Assembly (NCBI GenBank): GCA_016584305.1
Contig: JACEEZ010007144.1
Location: 38,112-102,111, forward strand
From: Chionoecetes opilio
Taxonomy: Eukaryota; Arthropoda; Malacostraca; Decapoda; Majidae
DNA: 64,000 nt
Direction: 5' to 3'
Shown one piece after another: positions 33,412-47,802 of the stretch. Position 1 is the first letter of the stretch. Each line of letters starts with the position of its first letter. The notes under the pieces were generated by a model that made no database searches, was not told the origin of the DNA, and saw only the letters and a list, made by a program, of their open reading frames with translations. The position numbers were made by a program, and so were the translations under genes.

Positions 33412-33733
33412 AATGACCCCCCAAATAATATTACTAACCTAACCTTACCAATAACCTCCTAGCGAGACCTGAGGGCGGGAAAGAACTATGATTTTACCAG
33501 GTTAGGTTAGTAATTACTTTTTGGGGTCTCGCTAGAAGGTTATAGTGAGGTTAGATTAGTAATATTAACCATATTATATTTTTGAGGGGTCTGGGGGGAG
33601 AGGGGTGTGTGTGAAGGGGGCATCTCTCCCCCACTTTATAATTACGTTTTAGAGGTATCTGAAGGGATCTGTGAAGGTCTGGAGGAAAAAAAGCCACTAA
33701 TAAGGGCGGGAAAGGACTCTTGAATTTTACCAT
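33412..33733. mobile_element. FB-1 foldback copy
   Basis: Right arm 33590-33733 ends GGACTCTTGAATTTTACC and contains the gggggcatctctcccccact block. The loop has CCTAACCTTACC and GGTTAGGTTAGTAA runs. The left arm is truncated, so only part of the inverted structure remains. Confidence 0.6.
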
Positions 33734-34357
33734 GTAATCAATGCCTAGGATTGGTTAGTGAACTAGGGGAGGGGGGGCGAAGTTATGTCGGGAGTATTGG
33801 TTGAAACTGCATAGATACCAGTTTGTGGCATCATAGTGTATGTTTTCGTGTGCAGTGATTTTTTTTTTTATTCAGGTACGCGAGGTGGTATTATTACGGT
33901 GTTATCTATCAATCTGATCTTGTTTTGTTTCCCACACCCCTGTAATGATGGAGGGGTTGTTTGCTTCTCCGTAGGGGGAGAGTAGGAATATCCAGGGAGG
34001 TCCCGTTATACGAGCATTCGGTATACGAGAATCCGATGATACGAGATGTGTAAATTAGGGTCTATTTTCAATATACGAGATCGAAAATCCAATGATACGA
34101 CATTCAAACTGGGGTGAGTAAAATTATCTCAAGTTCAAAATGCGCTCCCTACCACTCCCGGGCTGGACAAAGGGGGATTTGGTTGACCCCAGTGAGGTCA
34201 CCTCTAGCAAGCCGTGACCTGAAGGGTAATTAAGCATATGGCGCTGCCTGACATTTAGGGGTAATTAGCAGATGTGCAGCCCCAACCTTGGGACTGCAGT
34301 CAGGTCACCCCTAGCAAGGCGTGACCTGAAGGGTAATTAAGCATATGGCGGGGCCTG

Positions 34358-35645
<1,288 letters not shown>

Positions 35646-35914
35646 CCTGACCTTTAGGGGTAATTAGCAGGTGTGCGGCCCCAACCTTGGGACCGCTACA
35701 CTACCTTCTCTTGTATCACGTGGCGTCCCCTACAGTACAACGTCTTTTTTGCTTGTTATGCATGTTTTATGTTTAATTAATGTGCAGTTATGTTATTTTG
35801 TGTGCTATTTTCTCTTTCAGAATGCTTTTTCTACAGAATAGGTAGTACAGTGTGGGTAATATAGACGCTGTGTGTTTGTTGTGTTTGCTGTAGTTTATTT
35901 TAGCTTGAAAAACA

Positions 35915-35946
<32 letters not shown>

Positions 35947-36071
35947 GATGAGTTCCTGGAACCAAACCTATATTTTACCATTAGTTATGTGTTTCGTTAT
36001 ACGAGATTTCGCTTTATGAGTATGCCAGGTGGAATCTAACTGCTCGTATCTTCGGGACCTTCCTGTATATA

Positions 36072-36968
36072 CAGGGAGGTCCCGTTATACGAGCATTCGG
36101 TATACGATAAATCAATGATACGAGCTGAGTAAATTAGGGTCTATTTTCAATTTACGAGATCGAAAATCCAATGCTACGACATTCAAACGGGTGAGTAAAA
36201 TTACCAAGTTCAAAATGCGCGCCCTACCACGTATGTATCTGGGCTGTATGATGATGTTGTGGTGGCCCCAAGCTTGGGGCCGCACACCTGGCTAATTACC
36301 CCTAAAGGTCAAGCCAACACCTGGCGTGGACCTGACTCACTCGTGACCCAAATTCCTTCCGCACCTCCGTTGCTTGGGTTCCCGCCCTGGCTTCCTAGAC
36401 CAGCTTCTGGCAGTTACCTACCTACCACCACAGTGAGAGGACACCACTCCTCCTCTCTCTGTTCCTCGTGGCATTCCCCTGTACCTGTACCTACATATTC
36501 CCGCCGAAATAAACCTGTGTGTGAACTCTGTGTTTGGTGTAACCCGTGTCTAGCTAAAGTGTACACAACAATGTACAATGATTCAGATGCGCAGAGACGA
36601 GTTTGTGGGCTCGAAGAGGTCTGCGCACCCCTCCCTTGTCCCTTACCTACCCTACCCTCTCTTGTATCACGCGGCTTCCCCTACAGTACAACGTCTTGTA
36701 CAACCCTGTCCCTCTACAGTACAATCTTTTGTGTGCTATTTTCTCTTTCAGAATGCTTTTTCTACAGAATAGGTAGTACAGTGTGGGTAATATAGACGCT
36801 GTGTGTTTGTTGTGTTTGGTATAGTTTATTTTAGCTTGAAAAACATGTCTTTGATTGGGTCCTGGAACCAAACCTATATTTTACCATTAGTTATGTATTT
36901 CGCTATACGAGATTTCGCTTTACGAGTATGCCAGGTGGAACCTAACTGCTCGTATCTTCGGGACCTCC

Positions 36969-36971
<3 letters not shown>
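36072..36971 (+). mobile_element. TA-inserted pogo-like MITE, copy 2 (900 bp)
   Basis: Starts CAGGGAGGTCCCGTTATACG and ends GGACCTCCCTG, with TATATA on the left and a TA microsatellite on the right. It lies head-to-tail with copy 1, only 7 bp apart. The ORF at 36259-36795 crosses the MITE interior and has no recognisable domain. Confidence 0.88.
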
Positions 36972-38901
<1,930 letters not shown>

Positions 38902-39470
38902 TATACAACTTTTCGGAGAAGAGAAGAGATCGGAGAAGCTTAGCAAGAGGTCTTGCTATCGTGGGAATCTGGAGTGAATTGAGTTTAATAACGGGTGGCT
39001 GGTGCCGTGGGTGCCGTGCCGTGGTTTAATCACCAGTGACTAGCAGGGGGGCAGAGCCCCCCACTAGGTTCGGTTAGACAACCGGAAGGTCAAGGGGGAT
39101 GGAGCGCCCCCCTCCCCCCACGCTAGGAGGTTAGGTAAAATTTTCCTGCATCTAGGAAAATTACCCTAGATCTAGGGAATTTTGGCTCCTACATAAATCC
39201 AAAAATACATGTTTCCGATGCATTATTTGTTCCCCACCCGAAAACCCCGCATTCCCACAGGTCCCCAAACTTGTTTGGGGGAAGGGGGAGAATATGGGCA
39301 AACACTAGAAATTTACCAAATGCTTTAATTCAGACGCAGTCATGTTCTAAATATTAGCCAAATTACAAGTTTGGGTAAAATTCTAGAGTCCTTTCCCGCC
39401 CTTATTAGTGGGTTTTTTTCTCCCATATCTTCACAGATCCCTACAGATACCTCTAAAAAGTCATTATGGA
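38902..39470. repeat. foldback fragments (FB-2 right arm, FB-1 left arm)
   Basis: FB-2 arm at about 39095-39320 (CCTAGATCTAGGG, CATTATTTGTTCCCCACCCG, ends CACTAGAAATTTACC). FB-1 left end at 39373-39470 (starts GGTAAAATTCTAGAGTCC). No genes. Confidence 0.7.
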
Positions 39471-39483
39471 AAGTTAAAAACTA

Positions 39484-39765
39484 AAGGACGTATTTTAGCA
39501 ACATTGCGAATATCCCGCCGCATCAAGCTGTTGGTTTGATAACCCGCCTGACGCATGAATCCAAAACTCAACTTAGCCGTTCACCTTTGGCTATGATCAC
39601 GCGCGCCACATCGAGTGCCATGTTCGTGCAGTATTGATAAAGTCCTTCAAGCCAACCAAACCTTCCTATCCAACTGATAAGTACTCTTGAGTTAGCATTA
39701 GCCTGGTATAGGCGTCAGGAAATGATAGGTTTGGGTTTTTTAAAGGTAAGAATTCAAGTTAAATA
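39484..39765 (+). repeat. dispersed repeat, copy 2
   Basis: Homologous to 22455-22740; both begin ACTAAAGGACGT and end with GGTAAGAATTCAAGTTAAAT. It directly follows an FB-1 arm. Confidence 0.8.
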
Positions 39766-39810
39766 GTACAACTATTCGCCAACCTACGACCTACGCAACT
39801 TATGACTGTC

Positions 39811-39893
39811 CGGGCAAATAAACAACTATGCTTAAGGGTATCATCAGACCTCAAGAGACCTTAAGCATAAGTTGTTTATTTGGCTGGACACCT
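39811..39893. repeat. 30-bp-arm hairpin
   Basis: GTCCGGGCAAATAAACAACT at the left pairs with AGTTGTTTATTTGGCTGGAC at the right, continuing inward through TATGCTTAAGG / CCTTAAGCATA. The loop is about 22 nt. Confidence 0.75.
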
Positions 39894-39929
39894 TGTTCAT
39901 AAATATGGTGATAGCACTAGTATGGTAGA

Positions 39930-40244
39930 TCATTGATGATGATGGTAACGAGGTGTCATCTGAGCTCCTAGATAATTTGAATAGAGGTGGACTGAGTGTG
40001 CCGACTATGTCAACTGTCTTTTTTTGTACATAATGCCTATAATTTGGATGACAAGACTAAAATGCATTGCCACTTTAATTTGACTGAGCTGTTATCCTTT
40101 GTAGATGCACCTGTATCTAGTAGTAATGCTGCATGTACTACTTTAGGTAACATTCTATTGAAAGCTCATGTCCTCAATGTAAGTGACAAAGAAAAAGCTG
40201 TGGGATGCCTCAGGAGGCAAGAAAAGCTCTCCAACCAGCGATAG
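39930..40244 (+). pseudogene. possible transposase C-terminal remnant
   Basis: Reads DDDGNEVSSELLDNLNRGGL, then SVPTMSTVFFVHNAYNL, DDKTKMHCHFNLTELLSFVD and KAHVLNVSDKEKAVGCLRRQ, with one frameshift in the T run near 40020. A block of the type LNRGGLxxPTxxxVxFVHxAY near a C-terminus is seen in some DNA transposase genes, but I cannot name the family. No other part of such a gene lies nearby. Confidence 0.35.
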
Positions 40245-40250
40245 CTCTCC

Positions 40251-41122
40251 AACTAGTGATAGACATAGACATAGTTGTAATAGACATAGTGTTGTGATAT
40301 GCATATAATGATTATGTAAAACGATATATGATAATAAATAAAAAAAATTGACAGCTCTACAAACTTGCCTCATATTACAATCAGCCATCTCTCACCGTTT
40401 ATGAGTTAGACACAACAAACGGGCAAAATTACCAAAATTCACTAATTTGACCTTGAAATATGACCTTTTGACCTTGAAGATGACCCCAGGTGGTGTTGAA
40501 AATGTTGCTAGTGAACTCGCCGTCCTGAAAAACACCTATTTGAACCCCGAGATTGTGTCTAGCCCTTCTAGAAGTCATTTTAGCCCAGGACTCAAGTTAA
40601 TCCTTCAGACTCAAGTTACAAACCCCGAGGTCGTGACGTTCCAATCCTTCTTTAAAGGAGTTTATGCCTTCAGCTGATAGACACTTGAAGGCTTTCCAAC
40701 ACTCGGGTATAATAGTTGTTCCAGGCTCAATTGTTGCCTTTATAATGCATAGAAGTGTCTCGCTGTTACGCTTCAACACGGGCACCAGGAAGCAGCTTCG
40801 CTTTTCCCGACACACTCCGCCGAACACCCGCTGTCCGTCCAGGATTCCCCCAAGGTTGTATTTTCTTGTGCGGAATTTACTTTTGTATGTTTCCACTATT
40901 TTCCCTCCACCACCAATCTCCACTCTCGCTTTGTGCACCATTCTACCAGTACCTCCCAACAAAAGCTGGCCCAGTCACAAATACTGTGAACGCCAAGTTC
41001 ACTACTGATTTTAACACATGACAAACACTCGTAAATATGCATTTACGAATATCAGTACGGTATCTATGTCCAGATGAATGTTATCAAAGAAAGTATTCTT
41101 GTAAATGGCTTGGCTCCATGTT

Positions 41123-41161
<39 letters not shown>

Positions 41162-41367
41162 TGCCGAGGTGCAGGAATTGGTCTTGGACTTAAGGACGGG
41201 GTTTTGTTGTACATGAGAAATGATGAGGGAGCCAGAAAGGAGGGAGAGGAGGCCTTACCATGTGTGTTGTGAGTGAGGCAGGAAGCAGGGTGTGGGTCCC
41301 GCAGGCAGGAGCATAGTATCAAGACAGCGTGTGGGTACGTGTGTCCTGACTGTCACCACTGTTACAG
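40251..41367 (+). other. 5' flank/intron of zinc-finger copy 2
   Basis: Homologous to 30773-31252 in two blocks (40664-40760 and 40990-41367). About 230 bp between them (40765-40995) are absent from copy 1. A T homopolymer occupies 41127-41160. Ends in CTGTTACAG at 41367, a likely 3' splice site. Confidence 0.6.
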
Positions 41368-41503
41368 GTGCTGAGGTCACGGTCCAAGCCGGCTGCCCTG
41401 CCCGGCACTGACCCGGCTTGCTCCGGCATCCCTGATGGTACCCGCAGGACCAGCCATCGCGTGTGCTGGGGAGAGTATTGCTGCTGTGGGGCCGGGCAGC
41501 AGC

Positions 41504-42361
41504 ATGAGTGGCCGGGAGCAGCAGGATCAGTCTGCCTCAGGTGTGGGGAGGCACAGGTGTGATGGCAAGAATCACCTGGAGGCAGGCAGCTCAGGCCACA
41601 AAGCAGACAGTGAGCTGAAGTGCCAGCAGTGTGACAAAACATTCAAATGCAAGAGTGATATTGAGAGACATTCTGTGACACACAGTGGTGTTAAGAATTA
41701 TGAATGTCTAGAGTGTGGGAAAAGATTCAGTACAAAGAGTAACCTCACTAAACACACCCTGACACACTCTGGTGTCAAGAATTATGAGTGTCTGGAGTGT
41801 GGGAAAAAATTCACTCGAAAGGATCAGCTCACCACACACACCCTGATACACAATGGTGTTAAAAATCATGAATGTCTGGAGTGTGGAAAAATATTCACTC
41901 AAAAGGGTGACCTCACCAAACACACCCTGACACACAGTGGTGTCAAGAATTATGAATGTCTGGAGTGTGGCAAAAAATTCACTCAAATTGGTCACCTCAG
42001 CAAACATACCCTGACACACAGTGGTGTCAAGAATTATGAATGTCTGGAGTGTGGCAAAAAATTCACTCAAAAGAGTCACCTCACCATACACACCCTGACA
42101 CATAGTGGTGTTAAAAATCATGAATGTCTGGAATGTGGGAAAAAGTTTTATACCAGTTTTGACCGGAACAAACACACCCTGATACACAGTGGTGTTAAAA
42201 ATTATGAATGTCTAGAGTGTGGGAAAAGGTTTTATACCAGTTCTAAACTCAATGAACACACCTTTAGACACACTGGCTTGCGGGAGTTCAAGTGTGATAT
42301 TTGTAGCAAGTGTTTCAAGGCAAAGAAGGATATTGCCCAGCACATGAAGATCCACTTTTGA
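41504..42361 (+). CDS. C2H2 zinc-finger protein, 9 fingers
   Basis: Intact frame from ATG 41504 (MSGREQQDQSAS) to TGA 42359-42361, 285 residues. Nine consecutive C2H2 fingers begin with LKCQQCDKTF and end with the conserved terminal finger FKCDICSKCFKAKKDIAQH, then MKIHF and the stop. Middle fingers follow the pattern [10 protein letters not shown]...LTxHTLTH with SGVKN linkers. All zinc ligands are present, so it probably binds DNA as a nuclear protein. An upstream in-frame ATG (41435) adds 23 residues but is not conserved in the paralogue at 43110, so the later start is preferred. The exon probably begins after the AG at 41367; upstream exons were not identified and no KRAB, BTB or ZAD domain is visible here. 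Confidence 0.88.
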   Translation: MSGREQQDQSASGVGRHRCDGKNHLEAGSSGHKADSELKCQQCDKTFKCKSDIERHSVTHSGVKNYECLECGKRFSTKSNLTKHTLTHSGVKNYECLECGKKFTRKDQLTTHTLIHNGVKNHECLECGKIFTQKGDLTKHTLTHSGVKNYECLECGKKFTQIGHLSKHTLTHSGVKNYECLECGKKFTQKSHLTIHTLTHSGVKNHECLECGKKFYTSFDRNKHTLIHSGVKNYECLECGKRFYTSSKLNEHTFRHTGLREFKCDICSKCFKAKKDIAQHMKIHF

Positions 42362-42964
42362 GGTGGTGTGTTGTGTTGCTGTTTGTTTGTTTGTTGGATA
42401 ACTAGCGGGGGGGGGGGTCTGGTCCCCATTTAGACTAGGTTACGTTTTTTGGTGATAATTAACATGTGGAACCTTTCAGCAGACTTTGTTATTGATAGCT
42501 GTAGTGTGTGTGTTTTCAAGAGTAATTATGACAATTTATGAAAGAAAGTATGAGAAGCCGCAGTTTTATGAGCCATACTGCCTAGCCTCTTTACTATTCA
42601 TTATGGTAAGCATGGCTTTGCAATGACTTACTCCATCTTACTAAGAGTCCTGTTGCTTTAGAATTAATTGTTAGAATTCTTTGATCTTAAATCTGTTTGT
42701 TCAGGACCAACAGGGTCCCAATGGACCAAAAATGCTGATTTAGAGTAAGAATAATTAAAATAATAATAATAGAAAATGTTCCACTGAAATTCTTCCTCTG
42801 TACATGAGAATTGATGAGGGAGCCAGAGAGGAGGAGGGAGAGGAGGCCTTGCCAAGTGTGGTGTGAGTGAGGCAGGAAGCAGGGTGTGGGTCCCACAGGC
42901 ATGAGCAGAGTGTCAAGGCAGCGTGTGGCTCTCTTGTGTCCTGACTGTGTCATCATTGTTGCAG
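42362..42964 (+). other. 3' flank of copy 2 and intron of copy 3
   Basis: No separate gene is seen. Positions 42790-42964 match the region before the splice site in the other two copies (gatgagggagccagagaggag, then gaggcaggaagcagggtgtg), ending in TTGTTGCAG at 42964. Confidence 0.55.
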
Positions 42965-43109
42965 GTGCTGAGGTCACAGTCCAAGCCGGCTGCTCCGCCC
43001 GGCACTGACCCGGCTCATTCCGGCATCCCCGAGGGTTCCCACAGGACCGGCCTCCGCGTGTGCTGGCGAGAGTATTGCTGCGGTGGAGGCTGTGGGGCCG
43101 GGCAGCAGC

Positions 43110-43715
43110 ATGAGTGGCCGGGAGGAGCAGGATCAGTCTGCCTCAGGTGTGGGGAGGCACAGGTGTGATGGCAAGAATCACCTGGAGGCAGGCAGCTCAG
43201 GCCACAAGGCACACAGTGAGCTGAAGTGCCAACAGTGTGGCAAAACATTCAAATACACGGGTGATCTTGAGAGACATTCCTTAATACACAGTGGTGTTAA
43301 GAATTATGAATGTTTAGAGTGTGGGAAAAAATTTACTAGAAAAGATGTCCTCACCACACACACCCTGACACACAGTGGTGTTAAGAATTATGAATGTCTT
43401 GAGTGTGGGAAAAGATTTACTGAAAAGGGTTCCCTCACCAAACACACCCTGATACACAGTGGAGTTAAGAATTATGAATGTCTGGAGTGTGGGAAAAGGT
43501 TTACTGAAAAGGGTTCCCTCACCAGACACACCCTGAAACACAGTGGTGTTAAGAACCATGAATGCCTAGAGTGTGGGAAAAGGTTTTATACCACTAATGA
43601 ACTCACCAAACACACCTTTAGACACACTGGCTTGCGGGAGTTCAAGTGTGATATTTGTAGCAAGTGTTTCAAGACAAAGAAGGATATTGCCAGCCACATG
43701 AAGATCCACTTTTGA
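43110..43715 (+). CDS. C2H2 zinc-finger protein, 6 fingers
   Basis: ATG at 43110 (MSGREEQDQSAS) to TGA 43713-43715, 201 residues. Six C2H2 fingers start with LKCQQCGKTFKYTGDLERH and end with the same terminal finger as copy 2 (FKCDICSKCFKTKKDIASH). Compared with copy 2 it lacks three middle fingers; fingers 3 and 4 share the same FTEKGSLT helix, indicating recent internal duplication. All cysteine and histidine ligands are intact. The exon begins after the AG at 42964; upstream coding exons are not visible. It belongs to a tandem cluster with 41504-42361 and the dead copy at 31253. Confidence 0.88.
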   Translation: MSGREEQDQSASGVGRHRCDGKNHLEAGSSGHKAHSELKCQQCGKTFKYTGDLERHSLIHSGVKNYECLECGKKFTRKDVLTTHTLTHSGVKNYECLECGKRFTEKGSLTKHTLIHSGVKNYECLECGKRFTEKGSLTRHTLKHSGVKNHECLECGKRFYTTNELTKHTFRHTGLREFKCDICSKCFKTKKDIASHMKIHF

Positions 43716-44040
43716 GGTGGTGTGTTGTGTGGACAAGTTTGGTTGTACCCGTGCCTGTGGGAGTGTGTCATGTGTAGTGGTGGTGGGCAGAGTGTTGTGG
43801 CAGCCGTGCCCTTGTGTTCTGTGAGGGAGTAATGGCCCCATCAGTTGTTGGGTTGCCAGTATCTCCCCCACCCAATAATCCCTATTTGCCACAGGCCCCC
43901 AAGCTTGTTGGCTTATTACAGGAACTACCAAGTGTAGGTCTCACGGCCTCTTGTAGATTCCTTATATTCTTATGTTCTTATGTTATGTCCTAGGAGGGAG
44001 TGTAGGTTAGGTTAGTGAAGTAGCGGGGGAGGTGGATCTG
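43716..44040. other. 3' flank with LINE 3' end
   Basis: At 43912-43985 a LINE/SINE-like 3' end (acaggaactaccaagtgtag, then TTATATTCTTATGTTCTTATG) interrupts the region homologous to the ZNF 3' UTR, so the AATAAA seen in copy 1 is missing here. Confidence 0.55.
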
Positions 44041-44219
44041 GTTCTCAGTTAGGCCAGGTGACTAAAAACAAAATAGGGAGTATTGTATAAGTACAGTTCT
44101 ACCGCAGGGGATGGGGTCAGGGGGAGCCTTAAAACAGTTATATTAGCCTCCCCCAACCAAAAACCCAAATTTCCGACAATCCCCCAAGCTTGTAGTCTAG
44201 AAGGAAAAAGAAAATGGTA

Positions 44220-44650
44220 TTCGGGAGTATCGGTTGAAACTGCATATTTACCATACTGTTTATATATTACGTTTTCTGGTGATAAGTTATACTGCATTGT
44301 CACTCCCAGGTCCTTCTCTTCATTTACTTTTGTTATTGTATTATTTCCCATATTATGTATCCATGAGGATTGAGGATACATAACCTCTACCTTGTCTAAT
44401 TTCCAATACATATCATTGGTTGCATTAAATTCCATTTGCCATCTCTTACTCCATTCAACCATCTTATACAAACTATTCTGCAGGTTTTCACAATCTTTAA
44501 GGCTCCTTATATGTTTTAGCAACTGTGCATCATCAGCAAACAGACTTACATAACCACTTATTCCTTCAGGTATGTCATTTATATACATATTGAGAACATC
44601 ACTGGTACAAGAACCGATCCCTGTGGTACAGTAGCCCACTGGTCACTTCT
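44220..44650 (-). pseudogene. LINE reverse transcriptase fragment
   Basis: The minus strand encodes VPQGSVL and then YINDIPEGISGYVSLFADDA, QLLKHIRSLKDCENLQNSLY and KMVEWSKRWQMEFNATND. These are RT motifs 4-6 with the catalytic FADD box, then a GNNTITKVNEEKDLGVTMQ block. One frameshift lies near 44600. CR1/Jockey-like. The 5' RT blocks and endonuclease are absent. Confidence 0.8.
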
Positions 44651-44730
44651 CTCCACTCCATCTCTTGCCACTGTTCTCATCTCTCTTGCCTGCAGGTTGT
44701 CCTCCAGCCTGTATTATTTCTCCCTTTAAT

Positions 44731-45376
44731 CTATAATAATACAAGCGAAAGTGTGTTTGTGTGTCCGCGATAGGTGCCGCCCCCAGTGCCCCAATCCCAT
44801 TATATGGCACAGTTTTGGAACCGGGTCGACCAGGAGAAGTTTTTAAGCCCACTTATAGGATGATCCGATCACTTTTTTTTTTTTTTTTTTTTTAGCAGCC
44901 TATTAGCGAGAATTTTGAAAAAAAGTGGGTTGCGAGAATTGAGGAAACCTTGATGTAGGGTGATGGGTAATGGGTGAGTGAATGGGTGGGGTGATGGGTA
45001 ATGGGTGTGGGGTGATGGGTGAGTGAATGGGTGGGGGGTGATGGGTGAGGGAATAGGTGGGGGGTGATGGGTAATGGGTGTGGTGATGGATAATGGGTGA
45101 GTGAATGGGTGGGGGGTGATGGGTAATGGGTGAGTGAATGGGTGGGGGGTGATGGGTAATTGGTGAGTGAATGGGTTGGGGGTGATGTGAATGGGTTGGC
45201 GTTAATACATACATTTCTACATCCATGATTTCAGGAAAGCTAGAAGGGGCTATCTGGAGAGTCTGTGTTTGGTGGGCCTTTGGCCCACCAAACACAGGTG
45301 GTGGGCCGAAGCCCCACCAATAGCCCTCCGCAGGAGCTAGCCAAAAAGTCCGCCCGGAGGGCGGCTTTGCGGCTAG
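44731..45376 (+). mobile_element. non-autonomous Helitron, 646 bp
   Basis: The 5' end is TCTATAATAATACAAGCGAA, as in many animal Helitrons. The 3' end has a perfect 6-bp-stem hairpin CCGCCC-GGA-GGGCGG (45350-45364), eight bases, then CTAG at 45373-45376. The host bases are A (44730) and T (45377), the expected A/T insertion without duplication. No Rep/helicase ORF. It carries a minisatellite and a second GGTGGGCC/GGCCCACC hairpin. Confidence 0.9.
44957..45195 (+). repeat. GGTGATGGGTAATGGGTGAG minisatellite inside the Helitron
   Basis: About seven variable units of 30-40 bp made of GGTGATGGGTAATGGGT and GAGTGAATGGGTGGGG modules. Pro/His-rich minus-strand ORFs across it are artefacts. Confidence 0.9.
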
Positions 45377-46490
45377 TGTAATGCCCGTTATTCGGAAGAG
45401 ATAGGGTGGGAATTCCTATCATACAATTCCCGGGTTATGTCCGTAAGCAATTCAATCTTTTCGTTTCTCGTGAAATTTATCTTCTTTCTTTCCATCTATC
45501 ACTTCTATCTTCCTTCCTTCCCTCACTCCCTCTGCCCCCAGACATTCCGGGTACGAATCCAAATTCGTGGGACAATTATTTCGCGATCATCAATAACTAG
45601 TAGATTCAAAACTTTTCATCCTCCCCTCACCCTCCTATCAGATCAAGGAACACCCTTAGATTCTTGATGTCCTTCAAACTAGACACAATAGTGACAGATC
45701 ACGTTCATAAATGGATGGGTTAGTAGAGTTATTTGCTAAATTAAAAGTCGACCAAATTTATATTTCGACTCCACTACCTCGTCTCTCTAAAAAGCGCGTT
45801 CGTGGGCTTGAACGAAAGGAAATAACACGTCCCCCTGGATATTAGTGTAAAAATATTAAATTCTTCTATATCAAAGTTAAAGAACTGTATAATAGGCAGC
45901 CATTTCATATGTATACTTGTTTCATTAGTTAATTAGTCATTCATGGTCTGATAATCCCTTCAGGAGAGGCCAATTTCATAGGATCCGAACATTCCCCTTC
46001 TTCCCGCCTTTCATCCCAACTTCACCTTAGTTACCACGAGAAGCCAGTCGTCTCTCCACTCTTTTCAAGGTAAGACGTGCGGTACCTCGCTCCTATTCCC
46101 CCCCCCCCCCCCCCTTCCTTGTTATAATATTTCTATCTATATTTCCATATATAGGTAGAGTTGGTTAGTTTTCATTAAACGCATAGGAGGCCTGGCCTGT
46201 CCTTATAAGTGTTATTAAATGAGTCGTCTCTCCACTCTTTTCAAGGCTTCGACGGGAGTCTCTCCTCCATCCCTCTCCAGACTCAGACGGACGTCTCAGT
46301 CTGACAAAAAACCCGTCACATGGTTTTTTAAGTGAAACGCAAACAACATTCTTACTCTTATATTCCCCCCTTATATTTTCCATGTATAAGCATTCATAGA
46401 AGAAGCATTCTGAATAAGTATTCAGCGGTATGTTACATAAGTGAATGATAATTCATTAATAGGATTCAGTGAGGAAGGTTATGCTCATAA
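45377..46490. other. spacer, no gene seen
   Basis: No recognisable gene or element end. A poly-C run lies at 46099-46114. Confidence 0.4.
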
Positions 46491-46710
46491 GAGCTTTCCT
46501 TTATCAGATGGGAAGAGCCTTCCTTTATCAGATGGGGAGAGCTTTCCTGTATCAGAGTGTAGAGTTTTCCTGTATCAGAGTGTAAAGTTTTCCTGTATCA
46601 GATTGGAGAGCTTTCCTGTGTCAGGGTGAAGAGCTTTCTTGTATCAGATTGGAGCGCTTTCCTGTGTCAGGGTGGAGAGCTTTCTTGTGTTGGATTAGAG
46701 CTTATATGTG
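46491..46710 (+). repeat. 24-bp minisatellite, about 9 copies
   Basis: Units of the form GAGCTTTCCTGTATCAGATTG start at 46491, 46515 and 46539 and continue to about 46710 with point changes. An ORF runs through the first half but is not conserved across units. Confidence 0.9.
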
Positions 46711-47094
46711 TGTCTGAGATCTCAAACAAGAGACATAATACTTCAGGATGAATAAATAGGATGATGTTTCAAATATAGTTCTTGTGTCATTTAGTAGAAA
46801 CCTCAGGTGATTATTCTGTGTTAGGACAGTAATTCCCCACACTTCCAAAAGAGTCAGCCTTACTCGGTGTAATTCTAAGTATCAACCACGACTACCAAGA
46901 TAAATCTAATATATATCTATTCAAACGTGCCCAGGAAGTAAAACCATAGAACTACTTGCCTGAGCTGGTGGCAGCATTTCCCCTCACTCCTTAACTCCTA
47001 CCCCTACCCCTTTCCCTCAAGTTCATTCCCATTTCAGTACTCTCCGCAGCGAGAAGTGTTCGTACTATAATTAACTAGTGAAGTCATAAGACAA

Positions 47095-47802
47095 GTTTTC
47101 AATTCTCAATTCAGTTGTAATCAATGTAAAATCCTAACCAATTCATTTCATTCAATAACAAAGGTACCAGTAACAACCTACGAAGATTCAGGCACCACAC
47201 TGGTGGCAGCGGTGGGATTTTTTTTTTTTTTGTATCGGTCATAAGATACGATAAGTTTTCAACAAATAACAAAAACCCTGGCACCACACTAGTACTCCTA
47301 TATTTCACTGCTTCCGTATTAGCCTTCTCTGAGATAGTGTCAAAAGCTTTTTTTTCAAATGTGCAATCAGTCCATCCTTCGCTCTCTTGCATTATGTCTG
47401 TTACTCCTGAATAAAAACTTCATAAATTCGTCCTACAAGGTCAATGTGTAAATGCAAACTGTCCAACCCTCTGTTATTATATGTTCTTTTTCCCGGTAGT
47501 GGGTTCCCTGCTTTTTTATGACTGTCACAAATGTTGCAGAGTGTAGTAGTGAGCAACAGCGGTCTGTAATGTAGTGGCTCCTCCTTCCTTCCACTTTGAT
47601 GACTAGGGATTATGTCAGATCTTTACCATTCCCTTGGGACTCTGCCTGGTATCAATGAACAGTCAATCAGGCCATGTATTGGTTCACTTAGTTGTTGTCT
47701 GCTCTCTTTTAAGATGTATGCACACACTCCATCTGCTCCCATGGCCTTTCTCTCTTCGAGGTCTTGTGGCACATTCTGTATTTCTTCTCTATTCACCTTA
47801 AT
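47095..47802 (-). pseudogene. LINE RT 5' part, inverted
   Basis: The minus strand encodes VNREEIQNVPQDLEERKAMG, then ADGVCAYILKESRQQLSEP, IHGLIDCSLIPGRVPREW and HYRPLLLTTTLC, with degenerate remains of the next block (ESEGWTDCTFEKKAFD) to about 47390. These are RT motifs 0-3. Stops and frameshifts are present. It abuts a plus-strand piece of the same kind of RT at 47802. Confidence 0.75.

Noticed and set aside
36259..36795. 178-residue ORF as a gene
   Set aside because: It runs through a MITE interior, is disrupted in the sister copies and has no recognisable domain.
44903..45295. Pro/His-rich 130-residue minus ORF
   Set aside because: Translation of the Helitron minisatellite.
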